DNA from: Clostridiaceae bacterium
GTDB lineage: Bacteria; Bacillota; Clostridia; Acetivibrionales; DUMB01
Reading direction: 5' to 3'
DNA length: 64,000 nucleotides
NCBI GenBank assembly: GCA_012840085.1
Contig: DUMB01000030.1
Span: 1-64,000, forward strand
The translations under genes were made by a program, and so were the position numbers. The notes beneath the pieces were generated by a model that saw nothing but the letters and a program-made list of their open reading frames with translations, did not search any database and was not told where the DNA came from. Positions 26,478 to 35,849 of this stretch are shown here, one piece after another (the first letter of the stretch is position 1; each line of letters starts with the position of its first letter).

Positions 26478-27896
26478 TTGGTATTTTCAAGTCTTTTCTT
26501 TTTGTGCGTTTTTTTACCTGTCACCCTTATACTTTATTTTGCTGTAAATAACAGGAATGTTCGCAACTGGATTCTTATAGCTGCTTCAGTTTTTTTCTAC
26601 GCCTGGGGGGAACCTGTATGGGTGACGGTTTTATTATTCAGCACTTTTCTTGACTACTATTGCGCCTTGCAGGCTGAGAAAAACCGCGGCGACTGGCGCG
26701 GAAAGGCCGCTGTTGCTTTTGCAGTGACAGCAAATCTTTTTATACTGGGATTCTTTAAATATTCAGGATTTATTGCAGATAATATAAATGCATTGCTCGG
26801 GACAAGCATTAGAGTTCCTGGACTCAATCTGCCTATAGGAATATCCTTTTATACCTTTCAACTAATTTCCTATGTGGTGGACGTTTATCGGGGCGAATCT
26901 GAGGCTCAAAAATCACCATTCAAGCTTTTGCTATATATTTCGCTTTTCCCCCAGCTTGTTGCGGGGCCCATCGTGAGATATCAGGACATAGCATGGGAAA
27001 TTGAAAACAGGACAGCTACAGTAAAGGGATTCAACAATGGTGTCAACCGTTTCATCATTGGCTTGGGGAAGAAGGTGATAATAGCCAATACAGCGGGAGA
27101 AATTGCCGGGAATTTCCTGAATACGGATTATTCAAGATTGCCTGTGCTTGGAGCCTGGTTTGGAATTGCAATGTTTGCCCTTCAGATATATTTTGACTTT
27201 TCCGGATATTCCGATATGGCCATAGGTTTGGGAAAGATGTTTGGATTTACATATAAAGAGAATTTTAATTATCCGTATATATCAAAATCCGCTACGGAGT
27301 TCTGGAGAAGGTGGCACATATCGCTGGGAACATTTTTCAGGGATTATGTATATATACCCTTGGGCGGGAACAGAAAGCATCAAACAAGAAACCTTTTCTT
27401 TGTATGGTTTCTTACCGGATTGTGGCATGGAGCGAGCTGGAATTTCATAATCTGGGGCCTGTTCTATTTTGTCCTGATTTTCCTTGAGAAGAAGGTTCTG
27501 TTGGATTTATTCAACAAGCTTCCGGTAGTATTTTCAAGAATATATTTGCTTTTGGCGGTGCTTGTTGGCTGGGTGTTTTTCTACCACACAGACCTGGGAC
27601 AAGCTTTCAGATTCCTTGGAATTATGTTTGGAATAAATGCTGCTTCTTGGTCAAATGGCGAACTGTACATCCATTTTACAAATAATGCTACATTCTTTGC
27701 AATAGCTGTTATTGCAAGCACTCCATTAGCTAAGAAGCTTTATGAAAGCATGAATAAGCGCCTCAAAGAAAACTTGACAGGTATGTGTATACTGGACGGA
27801 GTTTTGAAATCTGCAGTGAATATATTGATACTTGTTGTTTCAATAATATTTTTGGTAGGGCAGTCATACAATCCGTTTTTATATTTCAGATTCTAA
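26478..27896 (+). CDS. MBOAT-family O-acyltransferase (AlgI-like)
   Basis: A 472-residue multi-pass membrane protein that moves acyl groups, usually acetyl, across the membrane for attachment to extracellular polysaccharides. The catalytic His lies in GLWHGASWNF near 315-324, preceded by the family's FWRRWHISL near 276-284. About eleven membrane helices. TTG start at 26478-26480 with GAGGAGG seven bases upstream. The next gene encodes a DHHW protein, the usual partner. Confidence 0.92.
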   Translation: MVFSSLFFLCVFLPVTLILYFAVNNRNVRNWILIAASVFFYAWGEPVWVTVLLFSTFLDYYCALQAEKNRGDWRGKAAVAFAVTANLFILGFFKYSGFIADNINALLGTSIRVPGLNLPIGISFYTFQLISYVVDVYRGESEAQKSPFKLLLYISLFPQLVAGPIVRYQDIAWEIENRTATVKGFNNGVNRFIIGLGKKVIIANTAGEIAGNFLNTDYSRLPVLGAWFGIAMFALQIYFDFSGYSDMAIGLGKMFGFTYKENFNYPYISKSATEFWRRWHISLGTFFRDYVYIPLGGNRKHQTRNLFFVWFLTGLWHGASWNFIIWGLFYFVLIFLEKKVLLDLFNKLPVVFSRIYLLLAVLVGWVFFYHTDLGQAFRFLGIMFGINAASWSNGELYIHFTNNATFFAIAVIASTPLAKKLYESMNKRLKENLTGMCILDGVLKSAVNILILVVSIIFLVGQSYNPFLYFRF

Positions 27897-27972
27897 GTAT
27901 AGTTACCTGGAGTATTAAGTTCCGGGTAACAGTTGTTTGGAATATTAGTGAAGGCGTATTTTGGAGGAAAAC

Positions 27973-29412
27973 ATGAAGAAGTTGCATTATGACGCAGTCG
28001 CGTTTCTATTAATAATAATTTTGCTTGGGGCAGCAAATGCTCTGAATTTTAACAAACCCCGGATTTCCGAACTGGAGAACAGAAAGTTGAGGGAGAAGCC
28101 GAAGCTTACGCTTTCGACGCTGTTGAGCGGTGACTATTTCCATGACTATGAGGAATATTACAGTGATACTTTCATTTTAAGAGACTGGATGGTCAGGTCA
28201 AGCCGTGATCTGAGGAAGGCCATGTCACTGGGACATTCGGGCGTTGAATTAATTGTTACTCATGAACCCGGGCAGGTCCAGGGAGGAAACGAAGGAGGCA
28301 ATCCGGCAGCTCCAATTGGTAATGACGCAGACAGTAGGCCGGCGAATGATACAAAAAACGGAAATACGGGAGGTGAAAACGAAACGGGTAATGGAACCAC
28401 AGCCAGCAGTAATGTCAGCAATATAACAGGCAATGAAGGCAGCGGTAGCGGTTCGGAACATAATGAGGAAGGAAGCTCAAATCCGAAACAGGAAGAACCT
28501 CCAAAGAAATTTGATGAGGACAGGAATGCAGGATACTGGCTGATAATAGATGGTAAGGCGGTTCAGCTTTTTAAATTTAACAAGGAGGGCATGAGTTATT
28601 ATTCGGAGGTACTCAATAAATACAGGGAAAAAATAGGGGATGATGTAAAGATGTATTCCCTTATTGCGCCGACAGCCAGTGAATTTATAAAGCTGAGGAA
28701 GTATAAAGGTATTACCGACTCACAAAATGACGCCATGGATTTTCTAAGAAGCAAATTGGACAGCAGCATAAAGTCGGTAAATGTATATGACGCTCTTAAT
28801 AAACACAAGGATGAATATATCTATTTTAAGACTGACCATCACTGGACTGCTCTTGGTGCATATTATGCATATGCTGCTTTTATGGAGCTGAAGGGAGAGA
28901 CACCCGTACCACTTGAAAAATATGAAGAGAGAAAAATTGAAGGATTTCTGGGAAGTTCCTACACAAAAACGCTTAATAAAGAACTTGAGAAAAATCCTGA
29001 TACTATATATGTATATATGCCTTTTACAAATTACAAATATGAGATGTACTACGGAGATAAATGCAAAGAAGCTGAAGTTATTGACATGAGCTATGCGGAA
29101 GGCAAGGATAAGTACCTGGTATTTCTAAGCAGCGGCGGAGCTACCTGGTCTGTAATAAAAACAGACATAAAGAACGGCAAAAAGCTCCTTGTAATGAAAG
29201 ATTCCTACGGAAATACTTTCGTGCCGTTTCTATTGCCTCACTATGAAGAAATATACGTTGTTGATTCAAGATTTTACAGCAAATACTCCACAGGCAAAAA
29301 TATAGTTGAGTTTATCAAAGATAATGGCATAAATGAGATGCTTTTTGTACACTATATGGAAGATGTGAACTGGAAAAAGTTTATGGAAGATGTAGAAAAG
29401 CACCTTGAGTAG
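27973..29412 (+). CDS. DHHW-family (AlgJ/AlgX-like) acetylation protein
   Basis: About 479 residues: an N-terminal membrane anchor (about 8-24) and an extracellular SGNH-like domain. The diagnostic TDHHWT is near residue 288 and a KDSYGNTF block near 409, matching the DHHW family that completes O-acetylation with an MBOAT protein. A long Gly/Asn/Thr-rich linker (about 95-178) interrupts the domain. The ATG at 27973 is chosen because GGAGGAAAAC precedes it; a TTG 12 bases earlier lies in that ribosome-binding site. Likely target: an exopolysaccharide or wall polymer. Confidence 0.88.
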   Translation: MKKLHYDAVAFLLIIILLGAANALNFNKPRISELENRKLREKPKLTLSTLLSGDYFHDYEEYYSDTFILRDWMVRSSRDLRKAMSLGHSGVELIVTHEPGQVQGGNEGGNPAAPIGNDADSRPANDTKNGNTGGENETGNGTTASSNVSNITGNEGSGSGSEHNEEGSSNPKQEEPPKKFDEDRNAGYWLIIDGKAVQLFKFNKEGMSYYSEVLNKYREKIGDDVKMYSLIAPTASEFIKLRKYKGITDSQNDAMDFLRSKLDSSIKSVNVYDALNKHKDEYIYFKTDHHWTALGAYYAYAAFMELKGETPVPLEKYEERKIEGFLGSSYTKTLNKELEKNPDTIYVYMPFTNYKYEMYYGDKCKEAEVIDMSYAEGKDKYLVFLSSGGATWSVIKTDIKNGKKLLVMKDSYGNTFVPFLLPHYEEIYVVDSRFYSKYSTGKNIVEFIKDNGINEMLFVHYMEDVNWKKFMEDVEKHLE

Positions 29413-29440
29413 TGCAGCAAAGCTTTTACTAGCATAAAGG

Positions 29441-29528
29441 AAATACTTTAATTTAAATAGAGAAAATGCTTAAATAGAGTAAATACTTTAATTAGAGTAA
29501 ATACTTTAATTAGAGTAAATACTTTAAG
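29441..29528. repeat. 18-bp tandem repeat downstream of the DHHW gene
   Basis: Five units related to AAATACTTTAATTAGAGT, two of them identical. Untranslated and AT-rich. Confidence 0.8.
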
Positions 29529-29617
29529 CTGTGTAGAATAAGTAATTTAAGTAGGATAGTAAATACCTTGGGCAGTGCAATAAATTGAACAGTAAAGGAA
29601 TGGGTAAATACTGAAAT

Positions 29618-29645
29618 AACGGGACAGAAACAATTCTGTCCCGTT
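29618..29645. terminator. Hairpin between convergent genes
   Basis: AACGGGACAGAA and TTCTGTCCCGTT form a 12-bp perfect stem with loop ACAA. It overlaps the stop codon of the leftward phosphoglycerate-mutase-like gene. There is no strong T-run on either side, so its terminator role is inferred from position. Confidence 0.6.
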
Positions 29646-30852
29646 AACCAAGAATAAACCTATCCATGAGGGTATGTCCTTCATCAATAAATATTTTAGT
29701 GCTTTCTGCCCGTACTTCATCATAGCCGTCTACACCTGAAGGTTTGTGCGAAGATTTACTGTACAGCACATAAGGCACAGGGTCCGAAGTATGAGTTCTA
29801 AGGGACAAAGGAGTAGGATGGTCAGGAAGGACCAGTACCTTATAGTCGTCATACTTTTCAAGACCTTTAAGAATTGTGCCGACAACTTTCTCATCTATAA
29901 TTTCAATTGATTTTATCTTATTTTCTATTTCGAATCTATGCCCGCATTCATCGGGCGCTTCAATATGAACATATACAAAATCCATTCCGGCTTCCAGCTC
30001 TTCCAGAGCCGCTTGAGCTTTGCCAATGAAATTGGTGTTGATGTTTCCGGTAGTACCTTCTACATCAACAGATGTAAGTCCTGCACAGATTCCTATTCCC
30101 TTTATCAGATCAACGGCTGATATGACAGAGCCTCTTACTTTATATTTATCGTAAAAGTTCGGCAGTGCCGGCTTTGTACCCTCACCCCAGAGCCAAACGG
30201 AATTTGCAGGCTTAAGGCCTCTTTGCATTCTTGCCAGGTTTATCGGGTGATTTTTGAGAAAATCATAGCTTCTCACCATCATATCAAGCAGAATGCCGCT
30301 GTTTTTTCCCTTTGGCAGATACCCTGATATTCTTTTTTCAAGAATATCATGAGGGGGAGTGAGATCAAGTCCAACGGGGCCATTATTCCAAACCATGCAG
30401 TGCCGGTAGCTTATTCCAGGATGATAGCTTATTTTATCAGTCCTGAAATGTTTATTAATTTCCTTTATCAATTCTGCTGACTCAGCTGATGTTATTTCAT
30501 CAGAACTATAATCAAGCATTATTTTATCCGCATAATTTTCGTCATCTGACAGAGTTACCAGGTTGCACCTGAAGGTAACATCATTATCAGACAACTCCAG
30601 CCCCATACTCACTGCCTCAAGCGGTGAACGCCCTGTATAATATTTTCGCGGATCATACCCTAAAACGGACAAATTTGCGGTATCACTTCCCGGTGATACT
30701 CCTGAAGGTACTGTTCTAACCATTCCGACCTCCCCATATTTGGCCAGGTAATCCATATGTGGTTTAACAGCACACTGGAGAGGAGTCTTGTTATTAAGCT
30801 GAGGCATGGGAAGGTCGGCCATGCCGTCTCCGAGAATTACTACGTATTTCAT
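29644..30852 (-). CDS. Archaeal-type 2,3-bisphosphoglycerate-independent phosphoglycerate mutase family protein
   Basis: A 402-residue alkaline-phosphatase-superfamily enzyme of the ApgM branch. Motifs: ILGDGMAD near 6-13, GSDTANLSVLGYDP near 55-68 (catalytic Ser or Thr region), HIEAPDECGHR near 295-305, and VLPDHPTP near 345-352. In many clostridia this subfamily is annotated either as a cofactor-independent phosphoglycerate mutase or as a proposed homoserine kinase. No threonine-pathway neighbours are visible here, so the choice stays open. Confidence 0.85.
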   Translation of the reverse strand: MKYVVILGDGMADLPMPQLNNKTPLQCAVKPHMDYLAKYGEVGMVRTVPSGVSPGSDTANLSVLGYDPRKYYTGRSPLEAVSMGLELSDNDVTFRCNLVTLSDDENYADKIMLDYSSDEITSAESAELIKEINKHFRTDKISYHPGISYRHCMVWNNGPVGLDLTPPHDILEKRISGYLPKGKNSGILLDMMVRSYDFLKNHPINLARMQRGLKPANSVWLWGEGTKPALPNFYDKYKVRGSVISAVDLIKGIGICAGLTSVDVEGTTGNINTNFIGKAQAALEELEAGMDFVYVHIEAPDECGHRFEIENKIKSIEIIDEKVVGTILKGLEKYDDYKVLVLPDHPTPLSLRTHTSDPVPYVLYSKSSHKPSGVDGYDEVRAESTKIFIDEGHTLMDRFILG

Positions 30853-30956
30853 GTGATTTTCCTCTTTTTTGTATTGTTTAAATTATTTTATATTTTGTTT
30901 CAACTACCTAATTATAACAGACTTTCAACAACAGTGAAAGTAAAATTTTAGTCTAA

Positions 30957-31068
30957 TTAACATAATTTGTTGTGCCGGCATTTCGATGGCAGGAGTTCTG
31001 AGCTAAAGAACAAACAGCAAGCAGTTCTTAAGATCTCCACAATACTGTCTCCCGGCACAACAAGTTAA
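30957..31068. repeat. Full copy (C) of the TTAACTTGTTGTGC repeat family
   Basis: Ends TTGTTGTGCCGGC (with TTAACATAA before it) and CGGCACAACAAGTTAA form a clear inverted repeat. The internal segment GCATTTCGATGGCAGGAGT closely matches copy E. It lies 44 bases upstream of the promoter of the Fur-family gene, so it is outside that transcript. Confidence 0.8.
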
Positions 31069-31111
31069 CTTAACTATTCTATAAATACCCACTGGATTGC
31101 AGACAGTAACG

Positions 31112-31140
31112 TTGCATAAACGGCTATTATTTAATATAAT
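31112..31140 (+). promoter_or_regulatory. Promoter of the Fur-family gene
   Basis: TTGCAT (31112-31117), 17-base spacer, TATAAT (31135-31140), 62 bases before the start codon. Confidence 0.8.
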
Positions 31141-31201
31141 GAAAAATAATAAAAATATTTATGATGGTTTTATGCTTTCAAGAATACTGAGGTGATTTGA
31201 T

Positions 31202-31657
31202 TTGGGAAAAATATCTGACAGCTTTAAAGAGCAATTGAGGGAAAAAGGCTACAAGCTGACAGTACAGCGTCAGGCTGTGCTTGATGTCATAAGTGAGCAT
31301 GAAGGAGAACATATGAGTTCAGAGGAAATATATGAAAACGTAAAAAAGACCTATCCGGATATAGGACTGGCAACAGTTTACAGAACTCTTATTCTTCTGA
31401 ACCAGTTGGGCCTTATATACAAAATTGATTTTGATGATGGCCGAAGCAGATATGAATTGAACAGGGAAAAGGAAGATCACAGGCATCATCATCTTATTTG
31501 CACTGAGTGCGGTTTAGTTGAGGAAGTTGAAGAAGACCTGCTTGAGTCACTTGAAAATCAGATATTTGAAAATAAGGGATTTATTGTGAAGGATCACAAA
31601 GTGAAGTTTTACGGTATTTGCAAAAAATGCGGGGAAAGTATGAAATCAGAAAAGTAA
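31202..31657 (+). CDS. Fur-family transcriptional regulator
   Basis: A 151-residue metal-dependent repressor. The N-terminal winged helix (about 1-85) contains LTVQRQAVLD and ATVYRTL; the HRHHHLIC segment near 97-104 and the CxxC pairs (CTEC near 104-107, CKKC near 141-144) form regulatory and structural zinc sites. Whether it senses iron, peroxide (PerR) or zinc (Zur) cannot be settled; the His-rich region would suit any. TTG start with GAGGTGAT upstream. A degenerate repeat starts in its last codons. Confidence 0.9.
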   Translation: MGKISDSFKEQLREKGYKLTVQRQAVLDVISEHEGEHMSSEEIYENVKKTYPDIGLATVYRTLILLNQLGLIYKIDFDDGRSRYELNREKEDHRHHHLICTECGLVEEVEEDLLESLENQIFENKGFIVKDHKVKFYGICKKCGESMKSEK

Positions 31658-31738
31658 AACCAGAAAAATAAAAAACATAAAATCAGAGACTTAAAAACAT
31701 AGAATCAGAAACTTTAAATATAAAATTAAAAGAAACAC
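31636..31738 (+). repeat. ~22-bp degenerate tandem repeat anchored in the Fur gene's last codons
   Basis: The final codons and stop (TATGAAATCAGAAAAGTAA) are followed by variants such as CATAAAATCAGAGACTTAAAA and CATAGAATCAGAAACTTTAA, four to five units. Confidence 0.75.
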
Positions 31739-31742
31739 AAAA

Positions 31743-31780
31743 AAGGATACTTCTTATTTACTAAAAAGTATCCTTATTCT
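31743..31780. terminator. Hairpin terminator, possibly bidirectional
   Basis: AAGGATACTT and AAGTATCCTT pair perfectly around a 13-base loop; flanked by A-rich sequence on the left and TATTCTCATTC on the right, between the rightward Fur gene and the leftward oadB-like gene. Confidence 0.75.
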
Positions 31781-31897
31781 CATTCTCAATTAATGCAAAT
31801 GTCTGTAACTATAATTCGTACCAATTTAGTTATTCCAGATCAATTAATCAAATTTAATTAATCTTAAATTTCTTATGTATCCATGATTAGTTACTGT

Positions 31898-33049
31898 TTA
31901 TCCCAATATACTCAACAATACACCTGCCGCTATTGCTGATCCTATAACACCTGCTACGTTCGGTCCCATAGCGTGCATCAAAAGGAAATTGCCTGGATTA
32001 GCTTCCTGACCTACCTTCTGGGAGACCCTGGCAGCCATAGGTACGGCAGAAACACCTGCTGATCCAATCAATGGATTGACTTTTCCGCCTGTAGCCCAGC
32101 ACATAAGTTTGCCAAACAGCACGCCACCCACAGTACCAAAAGAAAAGGCTATCAAACCTAGCACTATTATACCTAAAGTCTTGGGAGAAAGGAATGTTTC
32201 GGCTTTTGCAGTAGCACCTACCGACACACCGAGGAATATCGTGATTATATTAATGAGTTCATTTTGAGCAGTTTTACTTATTCTTTCAACTACGCCGCTT
32301 TCTCTGAACAGGTTTCCGAGCATCAACATTCCCACAAGGGGAGCTGCGTCAGGTATAAAGAGAGAAACAAGCAGTGTTACAAGTATAGGAAATATGACCT
32401 TCTCAAGTTTTGAAACAGGTCTTAACTGTTCCATTACTATTTCTCTTTCTTTCTTTGTTGTAAGCGCCTTCATGATAGGAGGCTGTATTATGGGAACAAG
32501 AGCCATATATGAGTAAGCGGCAATTGCAATTGGCCCTAACAGATGCGGTGCAAGCCTTGAAGTTACAAATATTGCTGTAGGACCGTCTGCACCCCCTATG
32601 ATTCCTATTGCACCTGCTTCCTGGGGAGTAAACTTTAGAAGTGTAGCTCCAAAGTATGTCAAGAATATGCCTAATTGTGCGGCAGCCCCCAGAAGAAGGC
32701 TTTTAGGATTTGCTATCAATGGACCGAAATCCGTCATTGCGCCGATACCAAGAAATATAAGCGGAGGATAGATGCCCAACTTTACTCCCTGATATAGGTA
32801 ATAAATCAGACCTCCAACAGCATTCTGCCCATTCGGTCCGTCGTAAGAACTCAAATTTGCAAAGGGAAGATTTGCAAGCAATACTCCAAATGCAATCGGA
32901 AGCAAAAGCAAAGGCTCATATTTCTTAACTACAGCAAGGTAAATAAGAAGACAAGCTATAGCAATCATCAAAAACTGCTTCCAGTCCCCGCGAACAAAAC
33001 CTGAAGAATTAATTAAATCAACAATGGTGTTTATAAGCTCTTGAAACAT
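31898..33049 (-). CDS. Na+-translocating decarboxylase beta subunit (OadB/GcdB/MmdB)
   Basis: A 383-residue integral membrane protein that couples decarboxylation of a carboxybiotin intermediate to Na+ export. Features: about eleven membrane helices, the conserved [20 protein letters not shown] stretch near 148-167 carrying the Na+-site Asp, and [13 protein letters not shown] near 336. The gamma-like subunit gene lies just upstream on the same strand. No alpha (carboxyltransferase/biotin) subunit is in the window, so substrate (oxaloacetate, methylmalonyl-CoA or glutaconyl-CoA) is open. Confidence 0.93.
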   Translation of the reverse strand: MFQELINTIVDLINSSGFVRGDWKQFLMIAIACLLIYLAVVKKYEPLLLLPIAFGVLLANLPFANLSSYDGPNGQNAVGGLIYYLYQGVKLGIYPPLIFLGIGAMTDFGPLIANPKSLLLGAAAQLGIFLTYFGATLLKFTPQEAGAIGIIGGADGPTAIFVTSRLAPHLLGPIAIAAYSYMALVPIIQPPIMKALTTKKEREIVMEQLRPVSKLEKVIFPILVTLLVSLFIPDAAPLVGMLMLGNLFRESGVVERISKTAQNELINIITIFLGVSVGATAKAETFLSPKTLGIIVLGLIAFSFGTVGGVLFGKLMCWATGGKVNPLIGSAGVSAVPMAARVSQKVGQEANPGNFLLMHAMGPNVAGVIGSAIAAGVLLSILG

Positions 33050-33112
33050 TTAAGTAGACCACCCTTCTTTTGTCTTGTGTAAAGTATTTAGTGCAACAAA
33101 TATGACCATTTA

Positions 33113-33487
33113 TTATAGTTTCCCGGCAATGTACTCATTTCTACCTGCGATATTCCATACAGGTGTGGTCTGAGGTATGCGTCTAAAGGACTTTAATCTG
33201 ATATTGTAGCCTGGGTTCGTATTACCGCTGGCCATAATTGCAGCTGTTATAACAGCAATCAGTTCATCTGTTGGAAGATCACCATCAGATGAATTAATTT
33301 GCCTGGTTCCACTGATTTCTTGAACAGATATATTGCCACTCGTTTTTCTGTTGTTTCCTGAAGAGCCTTTTACTGCATTCAGGATCTTATTTGCCAGGAC
33401 AATAATATAAGTCAGGAGAACAAGTGATACAAATACTACTACCATTCCTACAATAATTACATTAACAGATAAGGATAAGTTATTCAT
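33113..33487 (-). CDS. Decarboxylase gamma subunit, OadG-like
   Basis: A 124-residue small subunit: one N-terminal membrane helix (about 8-32), a polar Ser/Asn linker, and a C-terminal segment ending in W-x-I-A-G-R, as in clostridial OadG proteins that join the beta subunit to the peripheral enzyme. The ATG at 33487 has GGAGG eight bases upstream; a GTG at 33496 overlaps the ribosome-binding site and is rejected. It precedes the beta subunit by 63 bases, forming a two-gene operon. Confidence 0.8.
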   Translation of the reverse strand: MNNLSLSVNVIIVGMVVVFVSLVLLTYIIVLANKILNAVKGSSGNNRKTSGNISVQEISGTRQINSSDGDLPTDELIAVITAAIMASGNTNPGYNIRLKSFRRIPQTTPVWNIAGRNEYIAGKL

Positions 33488-33755
33488 GCATTGCACCTCC
33501 TAATTAAAACAAAATTATCCCATTATGTTAAAGTTATCACAATCATAATATTTAGTCAACACTTTATTCAACTTATAATTTGAACATGTAAGCGGGCAGC
33601 ATACTGTATCAAATCATTGTTTCCTACTTTATTGATATTAATTTCGATTAAAAGTTGTTATGCTAAAGTGCGATAATATATTATAATATATAAGTATATA
33701 ATAAGCAGATATCCGAAATTTTTATTATAAACAGGAAGTATATGAGGTGAGGTTA

Positions 33756-34018
33756 ATGTTAGTAGTAGGGTTGAACGGAAGTCCAAATAAAGACGGAAAT
33801 ACCATGTTTCTTATGAAAAAGGTGATGGAAACTACGATATGATTATTGTTGGAGACGGTTATATTGACGATGATTGCGTACATCACGGAGTTTGTGCACA
33901 AAAGGCTGCAGAGAGTGATAATTTTGCAATTAAAGGTGCAGAAATTCCTGGAAAAAGATTAGTTGATGTTTGTAAAAGGATAAATTCTAATAATAAAGGA
34001 TGGTTATATGCTGCATAG
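33756..34018 (+). pseudogene. Decayed flavodoxin-fold NAD(P)H-dependent oxidoreductase
   Basis: The first 28 codons read MLVVGLNGSPNKDGNT and onward, the FMN-binding start of the NADPH-dependent FMN reductase/iron-sulfur flavoprotein family, then hit TGA at 33840-33842. A second frame picks up as a glycine-rich segment and ends GKRLVDVCKRI, the family's C-terminal helix, with TAG at 34016-34018. About 100 central residues are gone. The tail overlaps the tcdA start by 11 bases, so it may still provide that gene's leader. Confidence 0.75.
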
Positions 34019-34769
34019 ATTTTCCAGAACAGAATTATTGCTTGGTGCTGATGCCTTAGAAAGGCTTTCTGAATGTAAAGTTGCGGTTTTTGGTGTCGGC
34101 GGAGTAGGTTCTTTTGCGGCAGAGGGACTAGTCCGCGGCGGTATTGGGAAACTGGTGCTTGTAGACGATGATTGTGTATGTCTTACAAATATAAACAGGC
34201 AGATAATTGCTACTCAAAAGACAATAGGCAGGCCTAAAGTTGAGGTAATGATGGAACGGGCAAAAGAAATAAACCCGAAAGTCGAGGTAACAACATATAA
34301 AGAGTTTTACGGACCTGAAACTGCTGAGTTTTTAGTCCAGGATGATTATGATTATATAATTGATGCAATAGATACTATAAGCGGTAAAATAGATCTTGCT
34401 GTGAGAGCGTGGGAAAAGGGTATTCCTATAATAAGCAGTATGGGAGTTGGAAATAAGCTGGACCCGACAAAACTGGAAATAATGGACATTTATGAGACAT
34501 CAATATGCCCGCTTGCAAAAGTGATGCGTAAAGAATTAAGAAAACGCAACATTCCATCTCTCAAAGTACTATGCTCAAGGGAAGAACCTATAAAGCCGGT
34601 TAGAGGCGAATTCTCATGTAAGACAGGCTGTATATGCAGCGGGGATTCACCAAAAAGATGTACTATAAAGCGCCAGATACCAGGGAGTGTGTCTTTTGTT
34701 CCGTCTGTTGCCGGTCTGATTATTGCAGGAGAAGTAATAAAAGATTTAATAGGCTATAATAAGGAATAA
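34008..34769 (+). CDS. tcdA: tRNA threonylcarbamoyladenosine dehydratase (TcdA/YgdL)
   Basis: ThiF/E1-like enzyme that cyclises t6A37 in tRNAs to ct6A using ATP. The Rossmann motif FGVGGVGS is near 29-36, with the catalytic Arg in TNINRQ (about 65-70) and Asp in DAIDT (about 124-128). CTCR-like cysteines near C-S-R-E-E and C-K-T-G-C-I-C fit this subgroup. 253 residues. The ATG lies inside the tail of the upstream pseudogene; GGATGG-like ribosome-binding site. Confidence 0.93.
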   Translation: MLHRFSRTELLLGADALERLSECKVAVFGVGGVGSFAAEGLVRGGIGKLVLVDDDCVCLTNINRQIIATQKTIGRPKVEVMMERAKEINPKVEVTTYKEFYGPETAEFLVQDDYDYIIDAIDTISGKIDLAVRAWEKGIPIISSMGVGNKLDPTKLEIMDIYETSICPLAKVMRKELRKRNIPSLKVLCSREEPIKPVRGEFSCKTGCICSGDSPKRCTIKRQIPGSVSFVPSVAGLIIAGEVIKDLIGYNKE

Positions 34770-34825
34770 ATTATAAATTTTAATCATACTTAAGATGGTT
34801 TAGTTTTAGTATATTAATATAATTT

Positions 34826-34872
34826 AATACAGTAAACAGATAATACAATAAACAGATAATACAATAACAGAT
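34826..34872. repeat. Short tandem repeat, unit about 18 bp
   Basis: Three variants of ACAGATAATACAATAA in the gap between tcdA and the P-loop ATPase gene. Confidence 0.65.
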
Positions 34873-34937
34873 GAAGAGAATATGGTGAAGAAATATATAA
34901 TAATGTAGAAATTATATACCAGAAGGGATATGCGCTG

Positions 34938-35672
34938 ATGTTTGACAGGAGAATTAATATATTTACCGGACATTTCGGAAGCGGGAAGACAGAGGTGGCT
35001 GTGAATTTTGCCATCAAGCTGTCTGAATTGAGCCGTAAAAAATTTGAGCATTCCGCCGGCATTGATGAAAAGACAGCTATAGTGGATATGGATATAATAA
35101 ATCCTTTTTTCCGGACCGTAGATGCCAAAAGTGAGCTGGAAAAGCATGGGATTTGGGTAATTTCTTCAATCTATGCAAATACAAATGTAGATATTCCTGC
35201 TCTTCCATCTGAGATATATACTCTTTTTGAAAAAAAGGAATATAAAGTGGTATTTGACGTAGGCGGAGACGACCTGGGAGCAAAAGCAGTATCCAGGTTC
35301 AGACAGGAGATTTTGAGTGATGACTATGAGCTCTTTTTTGTAGTCAATGTAAAAAGGCCTATGACTGATACTCCTGAAAAAATAAAAGAGATGATTTACA
35401 TTATAGAAGAGAGTTCAGGAATAAAAATAACAAAACTTGTAAATAACACAAATTATCTTTTTGATACTACTGCAGAGGACATAATTGAAGGCCATAAAAT
35501 GCTGGAGGAAGTTTCAAAGGAAACAGGTGTGCCTATAGCATTTGCCAGTGGATTGAGAAAGCCCTTGGAGGAAGCAGGACAAGTAATAAAGGTACCGCTG
35601 CTTCCTATTGGCAAGCTGATCAAGCTGCCATGGGAGCAAGACGGTGACGAGGGCTTAGAGATAGAAATATAG
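34938..35672 (+). CDS. P-loop ATPase (SIMIBI/CobB-MinD type) upstream of the oxidoreductase genes
   Basis: A 244-residue nucleotide-binding protein. Walker A GHFGSGKTE is at about 12-20; an Asp in VDMDIINPFFR (about 50-60) and FDVGGDDLGA (about 110-119) fit the deviant Walker B of the MinD/CobQ/ArsA class; VNNTN near 168 resembles the base-recognition motif. It lies 165 bases before the ferredoxin subunit gene, separated by its own promoter, and recurs in my memory beside such clusters, suggesting a maturation or regulatory role. That role is inference. Confidence 0.75.
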   Translation: MFDRRINIFTGHFGSGKTEVAVNFAIKLSELSRKKFEHSAGIDEKTAIVDMDIINPFFRTVDAKSELEKHGIWVISSIYANTNVDIPALPSEIYTLFEKKEYKVVFDVGGDDLGAKAVSRFRQEILSDDYELFFVVNVKRPMTDTPEKIKEMIYIIEESSGIKITKLVNNTNYLFDTTAEDIIEGHKMLEEVSKETGVPIAFASGLRKPLEEAGQVIKVPLLPIGKLIKLPWEQDGDEGLEIEI

Positions 35673-35709
35673 AGGTTAAAAGACAAAAAATCGCTTAGAG
35701 ATAGAAATA
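35653..35709 (+). repeat. Direct 17-bp duplication of a gene's 3' end
   Basis: GCTTAGAGATAGAAATA at 35653-35669 is coding (Leu-Glu-Ile-Glu-Ile, just before the stop) and recurs exactly at 35693-35709 in non-coding DNA, 40 bases later. Confidence 0.85.
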
Positions 35710-35753
35710 CAAAAGCTCGCATGCAGAATTTTACAGACAGGAAGAACACGCAC

Positions 35754-35782
35754 TTGCAATAGTACAAAAAGAGTTTTATAAT
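35754..35782 (+). promoter_or_regulatory. Promoter of the 2-oxoacid oxidoreductase operon
   Basis: TTGCAA (35754-35759), 17-base spacer, TATAAT (35777-35782), 67 bases before the ferredoxin-subunit start. Confidence 0.8.
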
Positions 35783-35849
35783 TAACAGATAAATAGTTAG
35801 TAGTCCAAAACCTGAAAAAATTTTCAAATAATTAGTTGTGAGGTTGGAT

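Noticed and set aside
29441..29528. Regular repeats suggestive of a CRISPR array
   Set aside because: Units are directly abutting with no unique spacers, and no cas genes are near.
33485..33496. GTG at 33496 as the start of the OadG-like gene
   Set aside because: That GTG is part of the GGAGGTG ribosome-binding site; the ATG at 33487 has normal spacing.
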